A DNA stretch of 6,982 bases. Origin: an uncultured Acetatifactor sp. (GTDB lineage Bacteria > Bacillota > Clostridia > Lachnospirales > Lachnospiraceae). The stretch is taken from NCBI GenBank assembly GCA_910578995.1, contig CAJTSY010000168.1, forward strand, positions 1 through 6,982, written 5' to 3'. Below, piece after piece: positions 5,776 through 6,982 of the stretch (its first letter is position 1; every line of letters begins with the position of its first letter). A model generated the notes under the pieces. It made no database searches, was not told where the DNA came from, and worked only from the letters and a program-made list of their open reading frames with translations. The position numbers and the translations under genes are program-made.

Positions 5776-6982
5776 ATGGACGACAGCAGGATCATTAAAA
5801 CAGAATATTCCGAGGAGATGCAGAAATCCTTCATAGACTATGCCATGAGCGTCATCATAGCCAGGGCCCTGCCCGATATCAGGGACGGTTTGAAGCCCGT
5901 GCAGAGACGTACCCTTTATGATATGTATGAACTGGGGATCCGTTACGACAGGCCTTATCGTAAAAGCGCCCGTATCGTAGGCGATACCATGGGTAAGTAT
6001 CATCCTCACGGCGACAGTTCCATATATGATGCACTTGTAGTCATGACCCAGGATTTCAAGCGCGGTCTGCCTCTGGTGGACGGGCACGGCAATTTCGGCA
6101 ATATTGAGGGGGACGGCGCCGCCGCCATGCGTTATACCGAGGCACGCCTTGCCAGGGTGACCCAGGAGGCCTTTCTGGGGGATCTGGACAAGGATGTGGT
6201 GGATTTTGTCCCCAATTTCGACGAGACGGAGAAGGAACCCTCCGTCCTGCCTGTGAAGATTCCCAATTTCCTCGTCAACGGCTCCGAGGGAATCGCGGTA
6301 GGCATGGCCACCAGCACCCCGCCCCACAATTTGGGCGAAGTCATCGATGCCATGAAAGCCTACATGCAGAACGAGTCCATCACCACAAAAGAACTGATGC
6401 GCTACCTGAAGGGGCCTGATTTTCCCACCGGAGGCATCGTTACCAACAAGGACGATCTGTTGAATGTTTATGAAACAGGCGTGGGCAAGATCAAGGTCCG
6501 CGGCAAGGTGGAATTCGAGAAACAAAAGAACGGCAAGACCAATGTGGTAATCACCGAGATCCCCTATCCCATGATCGGCATGAACATCTCTAAGTTTCTC
6601 TCCGATGTGGCGGGCCTGGTGGAGACGAAGAAAACCCAGGATGTGACGGATATTTCCAACCAGTCCTCCAAGGAAGGCATCCGTATCGTCATCGAGCTGC
6701 GTAAGGATGCTGACGCGGAGAATTTCGTGAACCTCCTGTACAAGAAGACCCGCCTGGAGGATACCTTCGGGGTCAATATGCTGGCCATCTATGACGGCAG
6801 GCCGGAAGTCATGGGACTGAAAGCCATCCTGAAAGCAGTTGTGGATTTCCAGTTCCAGACTGCCACCCGGAAATACAATAACCTCCTGGCCAGGGAGTTA
6901 GAGCGGAAGGAGGTTCAGGAAGGGCTCATCAAGGCCTGCAATGTCATCGACCTGATCATCGAGATCCTGCGGGGTTCCAAGG
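5776..6982 (+). CDS. type IIA DNA topoisomerase subunit A (ParC-like; GyrA possible), 3' end outside window
   Basis: This is the DNA-cleaving A subunit of topoisomerase IV or gyrase; 402 residues are visible and the reading frame is open at the edge. Motifs in order: YAMSVI (22-27), RALPDIRDGLKPVQRR (30-45), RKSARIVGD (62-70), YHPHGDSSIYD (75-85), GHGNFGNIEGD (103-113) and AAAMRYTE with catalytic Arg119-Tyr120. DFVPNFDETEKEP and KGPDFPTGG come later. The quinolone-determining positions are Ser81 and Asp85 (E. coli GyrA S83 and D87), i.e. the sensitive-type residues. GHGNFG, KGPDFPTGG and the visible end (KEVQEGLIKACNVIDLIIEILRG) fit the ParC-like paralogue of Clostridia better than GyrA, but the C-terminal domain that would settle it is outside the window. 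The start ATG follows AAAGG (5762-5766) by 9 bases. No parE or gyrB precedes it; the upstream neighbour is tatD, and the gene has its own promoter. Confidence 0.93.
   Translation, partial: MDDSRIIKTEYSEEMQKSFIDYAMSVIIARALPDIRDGLKPVQRRTLYDMYELGIRYDRPYRKSARIVGDTMGKYHPHGDSSIYDALVVMTQDFKRGLPLVDGHGNFGNIEGDGAAAMRYTEARLARVTQEAFLGDLDKDVVDFVPNFDETEKEPSVLPVKIPNFLVNGSEGIAVGMATSTPPHNLGEVIDAMKAYMQNESITTKELMRYLKGPDFPTGGIVTNKDDLLNVYETGVGKIKVRGKVEFEKQKNGKTNVVITEIPYPMIGMNISKFLSDVAGLVETKKTQDVTDISNQSSKEGIRIVIELRKDADAENFVNLLYKKTRLEDTFGVNMLAIYDGRPEVMGLKAILKAVVDFQFQTATRKYNNLLARELERKEVQEGLIKACNVIDLIIEILRGSK

Noticed and set aside
5728..6525. Open frame on the - strand opposite the topoisomerase gene (265 aa)
   Set aside because: It overlaps the promoter and catalytic core of a strongly supported gene and has no recognisable motif.
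1..6982. CRISPR arrays, tRNA or rRNA genes, insertion sequence ends, toxin-antitoxin or phage defence operons
   Set aside because: I found no regular repeat-spacer pattern, RNA gene signature, transposase or multi-gene defence arrangement. The only nuclease-like gene is the decayed relic at 4421-4828.

Overview
The window looks like chromosomal DNA from a Gram-positive anaerobe of the Clostridia, most likely a Lachnospiraceae member. The grounds are strong AGGAGG-type ribosome binding sites, sigma-A-type promoters, an LplABC-type sugar importer with a Firmicutes-style lipoprotein, a relic of an AAA-ATPase/PD-(D/E)XK gene family common in gut Clostridia, and a topoisomerase A subunit resembling clostridial paralogues. 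The family assignment is from memory of protein families, not from a search. All genes lie on the + strand.

Bases 1-4219 hold a three-gene sugar ABC importer operon: an LplB-type permease with an unusual N-terminal two-helix extension (119-1288), an LplC/YtcP-type permease (1436-2371) and a large solute-binding lipoprotein (2434-4173), closed by a GC-rich hairpin terminator (4196-4219). The lipoprotein would capture an oligosaccharide and pass it to the permease pair. No ATPase gene is present, as is usual for this group, where a shared MsmK-type ATPase is thought to power many importers. The substrate cannot be read from the sequence. The leader (1-118) contains a strong palindrome and further inverted repeats.

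Bases 4220-4855 hold promoter-like sequences and a decayed gene (4421-4828). It keeps the first 16 codons and the C-terminal nuclease domain of an AAA-ATPase-like/PD-(D/E)XK (DUF1703-type) protein. The central ATPase region is deleted, and the remaining part carries a nonsense codon and a one-base deletion.

Bases 4856-5653 encode a genuine TatD-type metal-dependent hydrolase, probably transcribed from the promoter in front of the relic. A good promoter (5690-5718) and an imperfect leader hairpin (5722-5760) precede a type IIA topoisomerase A subunit (ParC/GyrA), which runs off the right edge at 6982.

I found no convincing new multi-gene system, tRNA, rRNA, CRISPR array or intact mobile element. 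The most interesting items are the internally deleted relic and its possible role as the tatD leader, the permease extension, and the two dyad-rich leaders.
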